This document shows, piece after piece, positions 1-6,335 of a stretch of 6,594 bases of DNA. Location: contig JAIRZG010000115.1 in assembly GCA_031267345.1 (NCBI GenBank), positions 1-6,594 of the forward strand, in the 5' to 3' direction. Below the pieces are notes generated by a model. That model worked only from the letters and a program-made list of their open reading frames with translations. It did no database searches and had not been told where the DNA came from. This stretch comes from Zoogloeaceae bacterium. Lineage in GTDB: Bacteria > Pseudomonadota > Gammaproteobacteria > Burkholderiales > Rhodocyclaceae. Numbering within the stretch: position 1 is the stretch's first letter; each line of letters opens with the position of its first letter. Position numbers and translations under genes: made by a program.

Positions 1-64
1 CGACACATCCAAAAATGTCCCGCTCTGGTCAAGTCTTTCTTCCAGCAACCAGAATGCCAATATA

Positions 65-345
65 TTATTTAAGGACTTTACTTATGAGAAGGTTAGTAAG
101 TCCGCCAACACCTCCCGCCAAAATCATCACCTCCAAAGAGGCAGACCAGGAAATAATATATCCCTGTCATTTACAATGGTGTTTTTAGGGATATTCACAT
201 CAACATATTCAGTTTCTTTCGTAAAACCATCCCTCGTTTCTTTTCCCACCCATATTTTTTGTTCCGTATAAAATGATAACTGCAAATCAGACGTGCGAGT
301 TGCTCAAGTTCGGTAGAGGTACGGCGATTGAGTTCTATTTTGTCA
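65..345 (-). pseudogene. AT-rich, frame-broken protein-coding remnant of unknown function
   Basis: This stretch is AT-richer than the rest of the window, and its minus strand reads like protein in three successive frames. Reading leftwards, about 345-260 gives residues such as DDKIELNRRTSTELEQLARL. A second frame, open from 303 down to the stop at 127-129, gives WVGKETRDGF, EYVDVNIPKNTIVNDRD and ends FPGLPLWR. A third frame from the ATG at 125-127 to the stop at 65-67 gives MILAGGVGGLTNLLISKVLK, a small hydrophobic tail. Adding one base at the AAA run 135-137 would join the second and third frames into FPGLPLLEVMILAGG. No good start codon with a ribosome site is present. I do not recognise the family. 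I infer a decayed gene, or one with sequencing errors, acquired from AT-richer DNA. Bases 1-64 show nothing I can identify. Confidence 0.35.
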
Positions 346-627
346 TCCAACAACGAAAGGGCGCGCTACGGCAGAAACCTGACCGCCAGCACCCGCCTCT
401 ACGCTGGACTGGCGGGAGAGCAGGAGTTCGACGGCAAGGCAAAAGCCAAAACCCACGGCTACGCCATCAAAGCCCCCGACCTGAAAGGTTTCACCACCAT
501 CGACGAACTCGGCCTGACGCTCACCCCCGCCCGACACAAGACGCTGACGCTGGATTTTGGGCTGCAAGGCTATGCCGGTGAACGCGAAGGCGTCACCGGA
601 ACGACGCGGGTAAATTACGCCTTTTGA
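328..627 (+). pseudogene. Autotransporter beta-barrel C-terminal fragment (5'-truncated)
   Basis: The frame encodes about 95 residues that read as the last strands of a type V (autotransporter) outer-membrane barrel. It has alternating polar and hydrophobic strands, segments such as LYAGLAGEQEFDGKA, IKAPDLKGFTTIDELGLTLTP and LDFGLQGYAGEREGVTG, and the expected final aromatic residue (RVNYAF) recognised by the BAM machinery. A complete barrel domain is about 250-300 residues and follows a long passenger and a signal peptide. All of these are missing, and the frame can only open at a TTG at 328 without a convincing ribosome site. The coding character changes abruptly from AT-rich to GC-rich at about 335-350, so the 5' part was probably lost at a recombination or insertion junction. 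The fragment alone cannot be exported. Identification as an autotransporter barrel end is fairly sure; function is presumed lost. Confidence 0.72.
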
Positions 628-809
628 GGGCTGTCCTGTGGTGGCTTTGCGTCGGTAACGGGCGCGCGGAGAGATTTGGGGGGCGCCCGCGTGAATTCAT
701 GATTTTGGCATTCAGCGGGCTTCTCCAGAACGCCTATTGCTTCTACCATATCCATGCTTTACCCTTCGCGGCGAGCGACCCGCTCACAACAATAATCCCT
801 GCCCCCTCA

Positions 810-2081
810 ATGCTAAAACTCCGTTCCCTGTCCGTCACGTTTGGCAATTTCAGGCACAACCCCGCTTTCGCCGCGTTTTTGCTGGCGCGGCTGACGGGCA
901 TGTTCGCCACCCAGATTCAGGCGGTCATTATCGGCTGGCAAGTCTATGATTTCACCGGCGACCCGATGAGTCTGGCTTACGTCGGGCTGGCGCAATTTTT
1001 GCCCATGCTCGCGCTGCTCCTGCCCGCGGGGGATTTGATTGACCGTTACGCGCGTCGCCCGATTCTGATGGCAAGCTGGATTGTCGCCACCCTCTGCGCG
1101 GGCACGCTTTGGTGGCTCTCGGCGCACGCCGCGACTGGCGCGGAAGGCAAAGCTTTGGCGCTGACCGGCATTTACGCGACGCTGGCGCTGTTCGGTTGTT
1201 CGCGCGCTTTTTCCGGCCCGGCGGTGCAAAGCCTGCTGCCGCAGATTGTGCCGCGCGCGCAACTGGCGCAAGCCATCGCCGCCAACGGCATGTTGATGCG
1301 GGCGGCGAGCATCGGCGGTCCGCTGGTCGGCGGCCTGCTCTACAGCCTGGGCGGCGGCACGCTGACTTACGCCGTCTGCGCCGGGTGTTTTCTGTTGGGC
1401 GTGACCTTCCTCGCGCCGGTCACGACCCGCTACGCCGAACCGCGCGCCGCCGACGCCAGCAGCATATGGCGGCGTTTCGGCGTCGGCATTCGCTTCATCC
1501 GCCAGCGTCCCATCATTCTGGGCGTCATTTCGCTCGACCTGTTCGCCGTGCTGCTGGGCGGCGTGGCGGCGCTCTTGCCCATCTATGCCAAGGAAATTCT
1601 CCGCGTCGGCCCGACCGGACTGGGCGCGCTGCGGAGCGCCATCGCCATCGGCGAAGTCGGCGCGGGCTTGTGGTTGAGCATGCATCCCTTCAACCACGCC
1701 GTCGGCAAACGGATGTTCCTCGCCGTCGCCATTTTCGGCGCAGCGAATCTCGTGTTTTCGCTCTCGTATTGGTTCTGGCTTTCTTTTGTCGCCCTGGCGG
1801 TTGCAGGCGCGGCGGACATGGTGAGCGTCTACATCCGCAGCGCGCTAGTGCAGTTTTCCACGCCGGACACCATGCGCGGACGGGTGAGCGCCGTAAATAT
1901 GCTGTTCATCGGCTCCTCCAACGAATTAGGCGAATTCCGCGCCGGCGCCAGCGCCGCTGGGTTCAGCCCGATGATCGCCGCCGCCCTCGGCGGCTTGTGT
2001 ACTTTAGGCGTCGTCGGCTTGTGGATGCGGCTTTTCCCGACCTTGCGGCGGGTGGACAAGTTTGAGGAAGCCGGTTTTTGA
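810..2081 (+). CDS. MFS exporter, EntS/MFS_3-like
   Basis: This 423-residue inner-membrane protein has about twelve hydrophobic segments, the usual size of a major facilitator. Loop 2-3 carries motif A as GDLIDRYARRP (residues 74-84). The motif SSNELGEF near residue 369, followed by a glycine/alanine-rich helix, is typical of the EntS-like branch (enterobactin exporter and relatives). That suggests proton-driven export of a small molecule, possibly a siderophore or drug; the substrate cannot be read from sequence. I chose the ATG at 810 because it places MLKLRSLSVTFGNFRHNPAF directly before the first membrane helix, as in the family. The same frame is open back to a TTG at 624, but the extra 62 residues do not look like protein. 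No strong Shine-Dalgarno precedes 810, so the start is less certain than the gene. The 182 bases between the autotransporter remnant and this start show no clear promoter. Confidence 0.88.
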   Translation: MLKLRSLSVTFGNFRHNPAFAAFLLARLTGMFATQIQAVIIGWQVYDFTGDPMSLAYVGLAQFLPMLALLLPAGDLIDRYARRPILMASWIVATLCAGTLWWLSAHAATGAEGKALALTGIYATLALFGCSRAFSGPAVQSLLPQIVPRAQLAQAIAANGMLMRAASIGGPLVGGLLYSLGGGTLTYAVCAGCFLLGVTFLAPVTTRYAEPRAADASSIWRRFGVGIRFIRQRPIILGVISLDLFAVLLGGVAALLPIYAKEILRVGPTGLGALRSAIAIGEVGAGLWLSMHPFNHAVGKRMFLAVAIFGAANLVFSLSYWFWLSFVALAVAGAADMVSVYIRSALVQFSTPDTMRGRVSAVNMLFIGSSNELGEFRAGASAAGFSPMIAAALGGLCTLGVVGLWMRLFPTLRRVDKFEEAGF

Positions 2082-2119
2082 AGGATGATCGAGCGTAATG
2101 GAGTACCCAACCCCGCGCT

Positions 2120-2135
2120 ACACTTATTTATGTGT
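2120..2135. promoter_or_regulatory. Small dyad in the toxin-antitoxin leader
   Basis: ACAC-TTATTTAT-GTGT forms a short inverted repeat with an AT-rich centre, 25 bases before the antitoxin start and inside the 79-base gap after the MFS gene. TTATTT could act as a weak -10 element, but no matching -35 is obvious. Antitoxins with ribbon-helix-helix domains usually repress their own promoter by binding such a dyad, so this is a candidate operator. The half-sites are only 4 bases long, so chance is a real alternative. Confidence 0.2.
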
Positions 2136-2160
2136 TCCCTCTTGCACGAGGATTTCCCCC

Positions 2161-2520
2161 ATGTCCCAAGCTACCCGTACTGTCAATTTCACCGGCTCGG
2201 TTGACCGCGACCTGCTCAAACGCGCCAAGGTTATCGCGGCGCAAAACGATACGTCCATCAACGCCCTGTTCAACACCCAACTGCGTTATCTGGTCGAAAC
2301 GCTTGAATGCGCCGACGCGAACCAGAATGCCAATTACGCCACGCTGCTGGATTTTTCTCTCGGCAGGTTGGACTATCTGGACGCGATGACCGCGTTGAAT
2401 CTGGATTCCGAAGAAGACCTGTTTCTGCTCATGGCGCAGGCGCATCTGCCCATGCCGCGTCTGCCGCAAGCGGAAACCGGGCGCATGAAGCAAGCGTTAC
2501 GTGAACGGATGGCGGATTGA
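2161..2520 (+). CDS. Antitoxin of a VapBC-like type II TA pair, RHH-like N-terminus
   Basis: This 119-residue acidic protein has two parts. Residues 5-48 (RTVNFTGSVDRDLLKRAKVI, then a helix to LVETLE) fit a ribbon-helix-helix DNA-binding fold: a short beta strand followed by two helices. Residues 60-101 (FSLGRLDYLDAMTALNL, then a helix, ending AHLPMPRLP) resemble the helical region found in UPF0175-type antitoxins, and the charged tail 102-119 would contact the toxin. I chose the ATG at 2161 because GAGGA at 2148-2152 gives a properly spaced ribosome site; an in-frame ATG at 2098 has none. The stop lies only three bases before the toxin start, typical of coupled TA genes. By family knowledge it should neutralise the PIN toxin and repress the operon with it. 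The TA role is well supported by context; the exact antitoxin family is inferred. Confidence 0.78.
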   Translation: MSQATRTVNFTGSVDRDLLKRAKVIAAQNDTSINALFNTQLRYLVETLECADANQNANYATLLDFSLGRLDYLDAMTALNLDSEEDLFLLMAQAHLPMPRLPQAETGRMKQALRERMAD

Positions 2521-2523
2521 AGC

Positions 2524-3062
2524 ATGGGCGCGAGTGCGGATACGAAGTCTTTTCTGCTTCCTGACGCGGGACCGCTGATTACCCTTGCTTATGCTGGACA
2601 ACTGGATTTACTGCTGTGTCCCGGCTGGTCGTTGCGGCTCATTGATATAGTGCTGCACGAAGTCACCCGCAACGTGACGCCAAGCCGTGACGCCATTTTC
2701 GCCTTCGTGACTCGTCATCACATCCCCGTCCTTGAAACCGCCACTTTTCGCCATTACCGCAAGCAGATGACGGGCGCGAGCAGCGGCGGCAAAACACCGC
2801 GCAAGGCGGGCCTGGGCGAACTCGCCTTGCAGGAAGCCATCACCCGGCTTGTCCTGCTGGAACCGCCGCAACCCGCAGTCCTTTTATTTGAAGACCATAA
2901 AATTGCCCGTTCGGGTTTCTACCTGCTGGAAGGCTCGGTACGGGTGAGCACCCGCGTTTTTCTGGATTTTCTGGAAAAAAAAGCTGGCTGGATTCCGCTG
3001 CCGATGTCGAACTCGCCGCCATTCAGGCAGGTCGTCAATGCGCGCGATTACGGTTTCCCTAA
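2524..3062 (+). CDS. PIN-domain toxin (VapC-like), C-terminus reached by a -1 shift at A8
   Basis: PIN toxins are metal-dependent RNases. The protein opens with the PIN signature LLPDAGPLITLAYAG (Asp14), then has Glu46 in IVLHEVTR, Glu99 in GLGELALQEA and Asp124 in LLFEDHKIA, the four acidic positions that bind Mg2+/Mn2+. It starts three bases after the antitoxin stop. In frame 0 the reading continues to 3207, but beyond residue 153 it becomes a proline-rich antisense read of the adaptor gene end. At GAA AAA AAA (A8 run, 2975-2982) a -1 shift instead gives KSWLDSAADVELAAIQAGR and a stop at 3060-3062. This is a 179-residue protein ending in LRFP, 20 bases before the convergent gene. The shifted tail is helical and family-like, so I take 3062 as the real end. 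The shift could be programmed slippage, an inactivating mutation or a base-calling error in the A run. Function is confident; whether it is active is open. Confidence 0.75.
2975..2982 (+). other. A8 slippery run in the toxin gene
   Basis: Eight consecutive A bases are read in frame 0 as the last two bases of GAA followed by AAA AAA, which contains an in-frame A-AAA-AAA heptamer, a classic -1 slippage sequence. Both tRNAs can re-pair perfectly after slipping back one base. The -1 frame then runs for 26 codons in a family-like C-terminus. RNA polymerase slippage or a missed A in sequencing would give the same outcome. Confidence 0.6.
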
Positions 3063-3069
3063 TCCCCTA

Positions 3070-3091
3070 CTGCCCTTCCGGTTCAGGGCAG
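3070..3091. terminator. Hairpin between convergent genes (weak bidirectional terminator candidate)
   Basis: CTGCCCT (3070-3076) and AGGGCAG (3085-3091) form a perfect 7-base-pair stem with an 8-base loop. It sits between the shifted toxin stop (3062) and the end of the adaptor gene, and overlaps the adaptor stop codon at 3083-3085. No U-run follows on either strand, so it is not a canonical intrinsic terminator. It could still slow polymerases or protect 3' ends. Confidence 0.3.
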
Positions 3092-4561
3092 CACTTCCAC
3101 CCGTTCCACCACCGCCCCATCTTCTCTCTGCACGAAATAAAACCTCACCTTTTGTCCCGCCGTCAGCTTCGCGCCCACTTCCGGTTTTTCCAACGCAAAC
3201 GGCATAGTCATGGCGGGCCAGCCGAGTTCGGGGATGGGATCGTGCGCGAGGGTGATTTCGCCCCCTTCGACCGCTTTCACCGTGCCGATGCCTTGGTGCA
3301 GTTGAGCATCGTTCATTGCGGCGGCTTTCGGGTCGTCCATGCGCGCCAGCACGCCGCGTAGCGAGGCTTCGGAGTCGAGCATGAATTGACCGGAGAGGAC
3401 GATGCGTTCGCCTGCTGTCAGGTTTCCGGCGAGGATTTCCGTTTTGTTGTCCGCTTCGCGCCCCGGCGTGATTTCTACGGGCACGAAGCGTCCTTCGTCG
3501 ATTGCGGCGATGACGACATGACGTTTGCCGGTGGCGATGATGGCGTCGGTCGGTACGAGCAGGCGTTCTTCCGCGCTGCCTTCCTGTTCCAGCCGGATGT
3601 TCGCAATCATGCCGGGGCGCAGGGTGTTTTGCGGGTTGGGGAGCGCGATACGCACGACGAGGGTGCGCGTGTCGCGGTTGAGTTCGGGAATCAGGGCGCT
3701 GATGCTGCCCGTAAAAGTTTGACCGGGGAAGGCGGTAAACCCAAGCGTCGCCTTGCCGCCGATGTTCAGTCCGGCGGCTTCAGCCTCCGGCGCTTGCGCG
3801 ACAACCCAGACGGTATCAATGCCGTTGATACGCACCAGCGTTTGACCGGAATCCACGCGCATTCCCTGATGCAAGTCGTATTCCGAAAGCATTCCGGCGC
3901 GCGGGGCATGGAAGGTGACAACAGCATTGGGCGCGCCGCGTTTTTCCAGCGCCGCGACCTGGGCGGACGTCATGCCCAATTGCAGCAAACGCGCGCGGGC
4001 AGCGGCGGCGAGTTGCGGCTCGGTGCGCAACGCCAGATATTCGCCCTGCGCGGCGAACCATTCCGGCACACGCATCTCCGCCAGCGGCGCGCCCACAGTC
4101 ACCCTGTCGCCGACGGCGAGCGGATAGGCGCGTTCGATGATGCCGCCCGCGCGCGCCTGCACGACGGCGACGGCGTGTTCGTCAAACCCCACGCTACCGG
4201 AGATTTCGACGACGGGGCGCAGGATGCCTTTTTCCACCGTTCCGAACTTGACGCCCAGATTTTGCGTCAGCGCGGGTGAGAGCGCGAAGCCGTCATTTTT
4301 CCCCGCGTTCGGGCTTTCATCGGCTGAATTTTCGGCATAGCGCGGAATCAAATCCATGTCCATGAACGGCGATTTTCCGGGCTGCCCAAAATGCGCTTCC
4401 GGCTTCATCGGGTCGTACCAGTAGAGAATCTGGCGTTCGGCGTTTTGGGTAGTAGGGGCAGAATCGGCGGAATGCTGCATCGCGGGTCGCCAGCCAGGCA
4501 GGAAGGCAAGCGCCAACCCCAACAACAAGCCCACAAAAAGAGCAGCGATCATTTTTTTCAT
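3083..4561 (-). CDS. cusB: CusB-type RND efflux periplasmic adaptor with fused CusF domain
   Basis: This 492-residue membrane-fusion protein links an RND pump to an outer-membrane channel and delivers Cu(I)/Ag(I). Residues 1-24 are a hydrophobic export signal or anchor. Residues 45-75 (ILYWYDPMKPEAHFGQPGK, FMDMDLIP) match the metal-binding N-terminus of CusB, with Met52, Met67 and Met69 spaced as the three metal-ligand methionines of E. coli CusB. Lipoyl, helical-hairpin and beta-barrel adaptor domains follow. The last ~70 residues form a CusF domain with His440, Trp448, Met451 and Met453 in the spacing of the CusF Cu(I)/Ag(I) site (HDP, then WPAMTM). In E. coli CusF is a separate chaperone. 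The start is the ATG at 4561, overlapping the upstream stop by four bases (ATGA) with GGGGAG nine bases before it, so the two genes are translationally coupled. The usual pump gene does not follow. Confidence 0.92.
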   Translation of the reverse strand: MKKMIAALFVGLLLGLALAFLPGWRPAMQHSADSAPTTQNAERQILYWYDPMKPEAHFGQPGKSPFMDMDLIPRYAENSADESPNAGKNDGFALSPALTQNLGVKFGTVEKGILRPVVEISGSVGFDEHAVAVVQARAGGIIERAYPLAVGDRVTVGAPLAEMRVPEWFAAQGEYLALRTEPQLAAAARARLLQLGMTSAQVAALEKRGAPNAVVTFHAPRAGMLSEYDLHQGMRVDSGQTLVRINGIDTVWVVAQAPEAEAAGLNIGGKATLGFTAFPGQTFTGSISALIPELNRDTRTLVVRIALPNPQNTLRPGMIANIRLEQEGSAEERLLVPTDAIIATGKRHVVIAAIDEGRFVPVEITPGREADNKTEILAGNLTAGERIVLSGQFMLDSEASLRGVLARMDDPKAAAMNDAQLHQGIGTVKAVEGGEITLAHDPIPELGWPAMTMPFALEKPEVGAKLTAGQKVRFYFVQREDGAVVERVEVLP

Positions 4562-5829
4562 TGCGTGGCGCTCCCCGCAGACAGAAAATAAAGATTGGCG
4601 CGGACGGCGGCGCGTTCGGCTTCGAGGTCGATGGCTTGAATGCGGATGTCCAGATGTTTTTCCCGCGCCAGAATGAGCGCGGCGATGGAACTGCGCCCGC
4701 CGGAATAGGACGCTTCGGCAAGCGCGATTTTGCGCGTCAGCAGGGGCAGGGTTTCTTCGGTGAGACGTTTTATCCGCAAGGTGAGCGCGGCCTCTTCCGC
4801 CCGCCACTCTTCGCGCTGACGCTGGAATTCCGCCCGCCGCATCTGATGTTCAGCTTTGCTCTGTTCGAGTTTGCGCTGCGCCGCCGCGATGCGGGGATTC
4901 TGGCGGGAAGCTGTAAACATCGGCAGCGAAAAATTGACCTTCGCCATCATCATCGCCTTGCCCATCGCGTCCTCGCCCACGCCGAATTCCACGCTCCAGT
5001 CCGAATCCTTGTCGGCTTCTGCCATGCGCAGCTCCGCCTCCGCCATGCCGACCCGCGCCTGGCTGGCGTTTAATTCGGCGGCGGCATCATTGGCAAATTC
5101 GTTGGCGGATTCGTCGCCGTGTCCTGCCGTCGCATCCGCCGACGCTACCGGATTTTTCAACCACGCAGGCAATTCGCCGGTCGCCTCAAGCACTGCGTCA
5201 TCGCTCGTCAGAACCACTCGGCGCAAGCGGGCGCGCGCCTGACGCATATCGCGATCAAGCATGTCGAAAGCATCATCCGACATCTGCCGGTCGAGCAGTG
5301 ATTCCAACGCGTCATCGGTTTCGCCGCCACCCGCCAACGCCGCCGCCGTCGCCCGTTGCCGCAAGCGGATTTCGGCGGCGGACTGTTCCAGCAGGCTTTG
5401 CTTCTGCGCCAAAAAATAAAGCTGAATCCACGCTAACACCGCTTCCCGTCGGGCGGCGAGGCGCACGAATTCGCGCATCCGCCCGTCCGCCAGCAAGCCC
5501 GCTTTCGCCTGCTGCCGTTCCGCCTCGCGCTTTTTCGCGGCGGGAATGTCCTGCATCAACCCGACCATGCGTTTGGAATCACGCAGGCGATAGCGGGTAT
5601 CGCCTTCGATGGCGAAGTCATCCACCGACAACACCAGGCGCGGATCAGGCAACTGCCCCGCCGCCCGCAACCATTCCTGCGATGCCGCCTCCCCCGCCCG
5701 CGCCGCTGCCACTTCCGGCGCGGCATCGGCGCGCGCCAGGACTTCTTCCAGGGGAAGCGCCCACGCATCCCCACCCGCCAGCGATGACGCCAAAGCCATG
5801 CAAGACACGAATTTCCAGCCCGTTTCCAT
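4558..5829 (-). CDS. TolC-family outer-membrane factor (CusC/CzcC-like)
   Basis: This 423-residue protein is the outer-membrane channel of a heavy-metal RND efflux system. Residues 1-24 form a signal peptide ending AWA, after which the mature chain begins LPLEEVLARADAAPEVAAAR, the usual first helix of OEP repeats. Long Ala/Arg/Glu/Gln-rich coiled-coil helices follow in two repeats; the segment VNFSLPMF marks the start of strands in the second repeat. Cys10 is not in a convincing lipobox, so lipidation as in CusC is doubtful. The ATG at 5829 has GGGGAA nine bases upstream. The gene is first in the operon, overlaps the adaptor by four bases, and lies behind a cop-box-like motif, which points to copper or silver rather than Co/Zn/Cd. 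Sequence alone does not separate CusC from CzcC well. Confidence 0.88.
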   Translation of the reverse strand: METGWKFVSCMALASSLAGGDAWALPLEEVLARADAAPEVAAARAGEAASQEWLRAAGQLPDPRLVLSVDDFAIEGDTRYRLRDSKRMVGLMQDIPAAKKREAERQQAKAGLLADGRMREFVRLAARREAVLAWIQLYFLAQKQSLLEQSAAEIRLRQRATAAALAGGGETDDALESLLDRQMSDDAFDMLDRDMRQARARLRRVVLTSDDAVLEATGELPAWLKNPVASADATAGHGDESANEFANDAAAELNASQARVGMAEAELRMAEADKDSDWSVEFGVGEDAMGKAMMMAKVNFSLPMFTASRQNPRIAAAQRKLEQSKAEHQMRRAEFQRQREEWRAEEAALTLRIKRLTEETLPLLTRKIALAEASYSGGRSSIAALILAREKHLDIRIQAIDLEAERAAVRANLYFLSAGSATQ

Positions 5830-5895
5830 GATGATGAATTCCCCGCAAGAACCACCATCATGCAGGGCGAGCGCCGACGAGAGGATGACCCGGAG

Positions 5896-5910
5896 ATTAC
5901 ATTTTTGTCA
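5896..5910 (-). promoter_or_regulatory. cop/CusR-type box upstream of the efflux operon
   Basis: Read on the minus strand the bases are TGACAAAAATGTAAT, that is TGACA-N4-TGTAAT, a dyad that fits the copper-responsive box bound by CopR/PcoR/CusR response regulators as I recall it. It lies 67-81 bases before the ATG of the outer-membrane factor. The TGTAAT half could also serve as a -10 hexamer, but I see no good -35 at the right distance. I infer copper- or silver-induced transcription of the two efflux genes; no regulator gene is in the window. Confidence 0.5.
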
Positions 5911-5923
5911 GGAAGGGGAAGAC

Positions 5924-5957
5924 TTGCCAAGGCAATCGCATGACTATGTTGGTCATG
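5924..5957. promoter_or_regulatory. Two perfect dyads upstream of the cop box
   Basis: TTGCC-AA-GGCAA (5924-5935) and CATGAC-N7-GTCATG (5939-5957) are perfect inverted repeats placed side by side, 14 and 29 bases upstream of the cop-box-like motif with respect to the efflux operon. They could be further operator sites or part of the promoter region. I do not recognise the protein that would bind them. Confidence 0.3.
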
Positions 5958-6140
5958 GCGAACCAGGAACGGCGCCCGCTTTCCCTTCAGAGACTTGGGA
6001 CATTTTTTCTCCCTCCCCTTCAAGGGTTGGCCGGGGAGCGGGGTAAGGTTTTGGAGAGGATCGGGGGAGAGAGGGGTTGTTTCAACCCTGCGGCGCGCGC
6101 CGCTTGATAGCCCTCTCCCTCCTCGTGGGCACTGTTCTCT
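5958..6140. other. Gene-free stretch with GC-rich dyads
   Basis: No credible gene lies here. It contains pyrimidine- and purine-rich tracts. CTCCCC and GGGGAG flank the sequence near 6013-6038. A hairpin GGGTTG-TTT-CAACCC lies at 6074-6088, and the 14-base perfect palindrome GCGGCGCGCGCCGC follows at 6090-6103. A T6 run at about 6003-6008 has no stem before it. The stretch looks like intergenic repeat debris. Confidence 0.4.
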
Positions 6141-6335
6141 TTACATTGCCATCACGCCATGCCGTCGTTTGAACAGGAAAAAGAGGTCAAGCGTTATCCG
6201 AAGCATTTCCCAGGACTTCGAGAAACGCTTGCTCCTTCGGTTGAAACGCGCCAGATTGTCGCGTATCGAACGGTTGAAAGATTCCATCCGATGGGTCTGC
6301 GCCTTGACCGGTTCATCGTAAAACCAACTCTGGTT
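6141..6335 (-). pseudogene. IS1-like transposase C-terminal remnant
   Basis: On the minus strand about 64 codons run from about 6335 to the TAA at 6141-6143. They read WFYDEPVKAQ, HRMESFNRSIRDNLARF, SKRFSKSWEM and a hydrophobic end LFFLFKRRHG. From memory this parallels the end of the IS1 transposase (InsAB'), which has QRIERHNLNLRQHLARL, then SLSFSKSVE. An IS1 transposase is about 230 residues, so roughly the last quarter remains. The rest is absent: the frame is cut at about 6335, exactly where the paired-hairpin module begins. No start codon or left end of an IS is visible. It is a dead relic. Confidence 0.68.

Noticed and set aside
624..809. N-terminal extension of the MFS protein from a TTG at 624 or ATG at 699
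   Set aside because: The added residues do not resemble the family and precede the normal N-terminus; the frame is merely open.
813..1697. 294-codon open frame on the minus strand inside the MFS gene
   Set aside because: It is antisense to a well-supported transporter, rich in Ala, Arg, Gln and Gly without domain character, as expected of a GC-rich shadow frame.
1109..2065. 318-codon plus-strand frame inside the MFS gene
   Set aside because: Arg/Ala/Gly-rich out-of-frame reading of the transporter; no membrane segments or start signals.
3063..3207. Frame-0 extension of the toxin to 3207
   Set aside because: The extra residues are antisense to the adaptor end and proline-rich, whereas the -1 frame gives a family-like tail and a clean stop before the convergent gene.
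3386..4279. 297-codon plus-strand frame opposite the adaptor
   Set aside because: Antisense shadow of the adaptor gene, which has clear domains and metal ligands.
5298..5831. 177-codon plus-strand frame opposite the outer-membrane factor
   Set aside because: Proline- and arginine-rich composition typical of antisense GC-rich sequence; the opposite strand has a signal peptide and coiled-coil protein.
5990..6010. Intrinsic terminator at the T6 run
   Set aside because: No GC stem directly precedes the T run on the plus strand, and no gene ends there.
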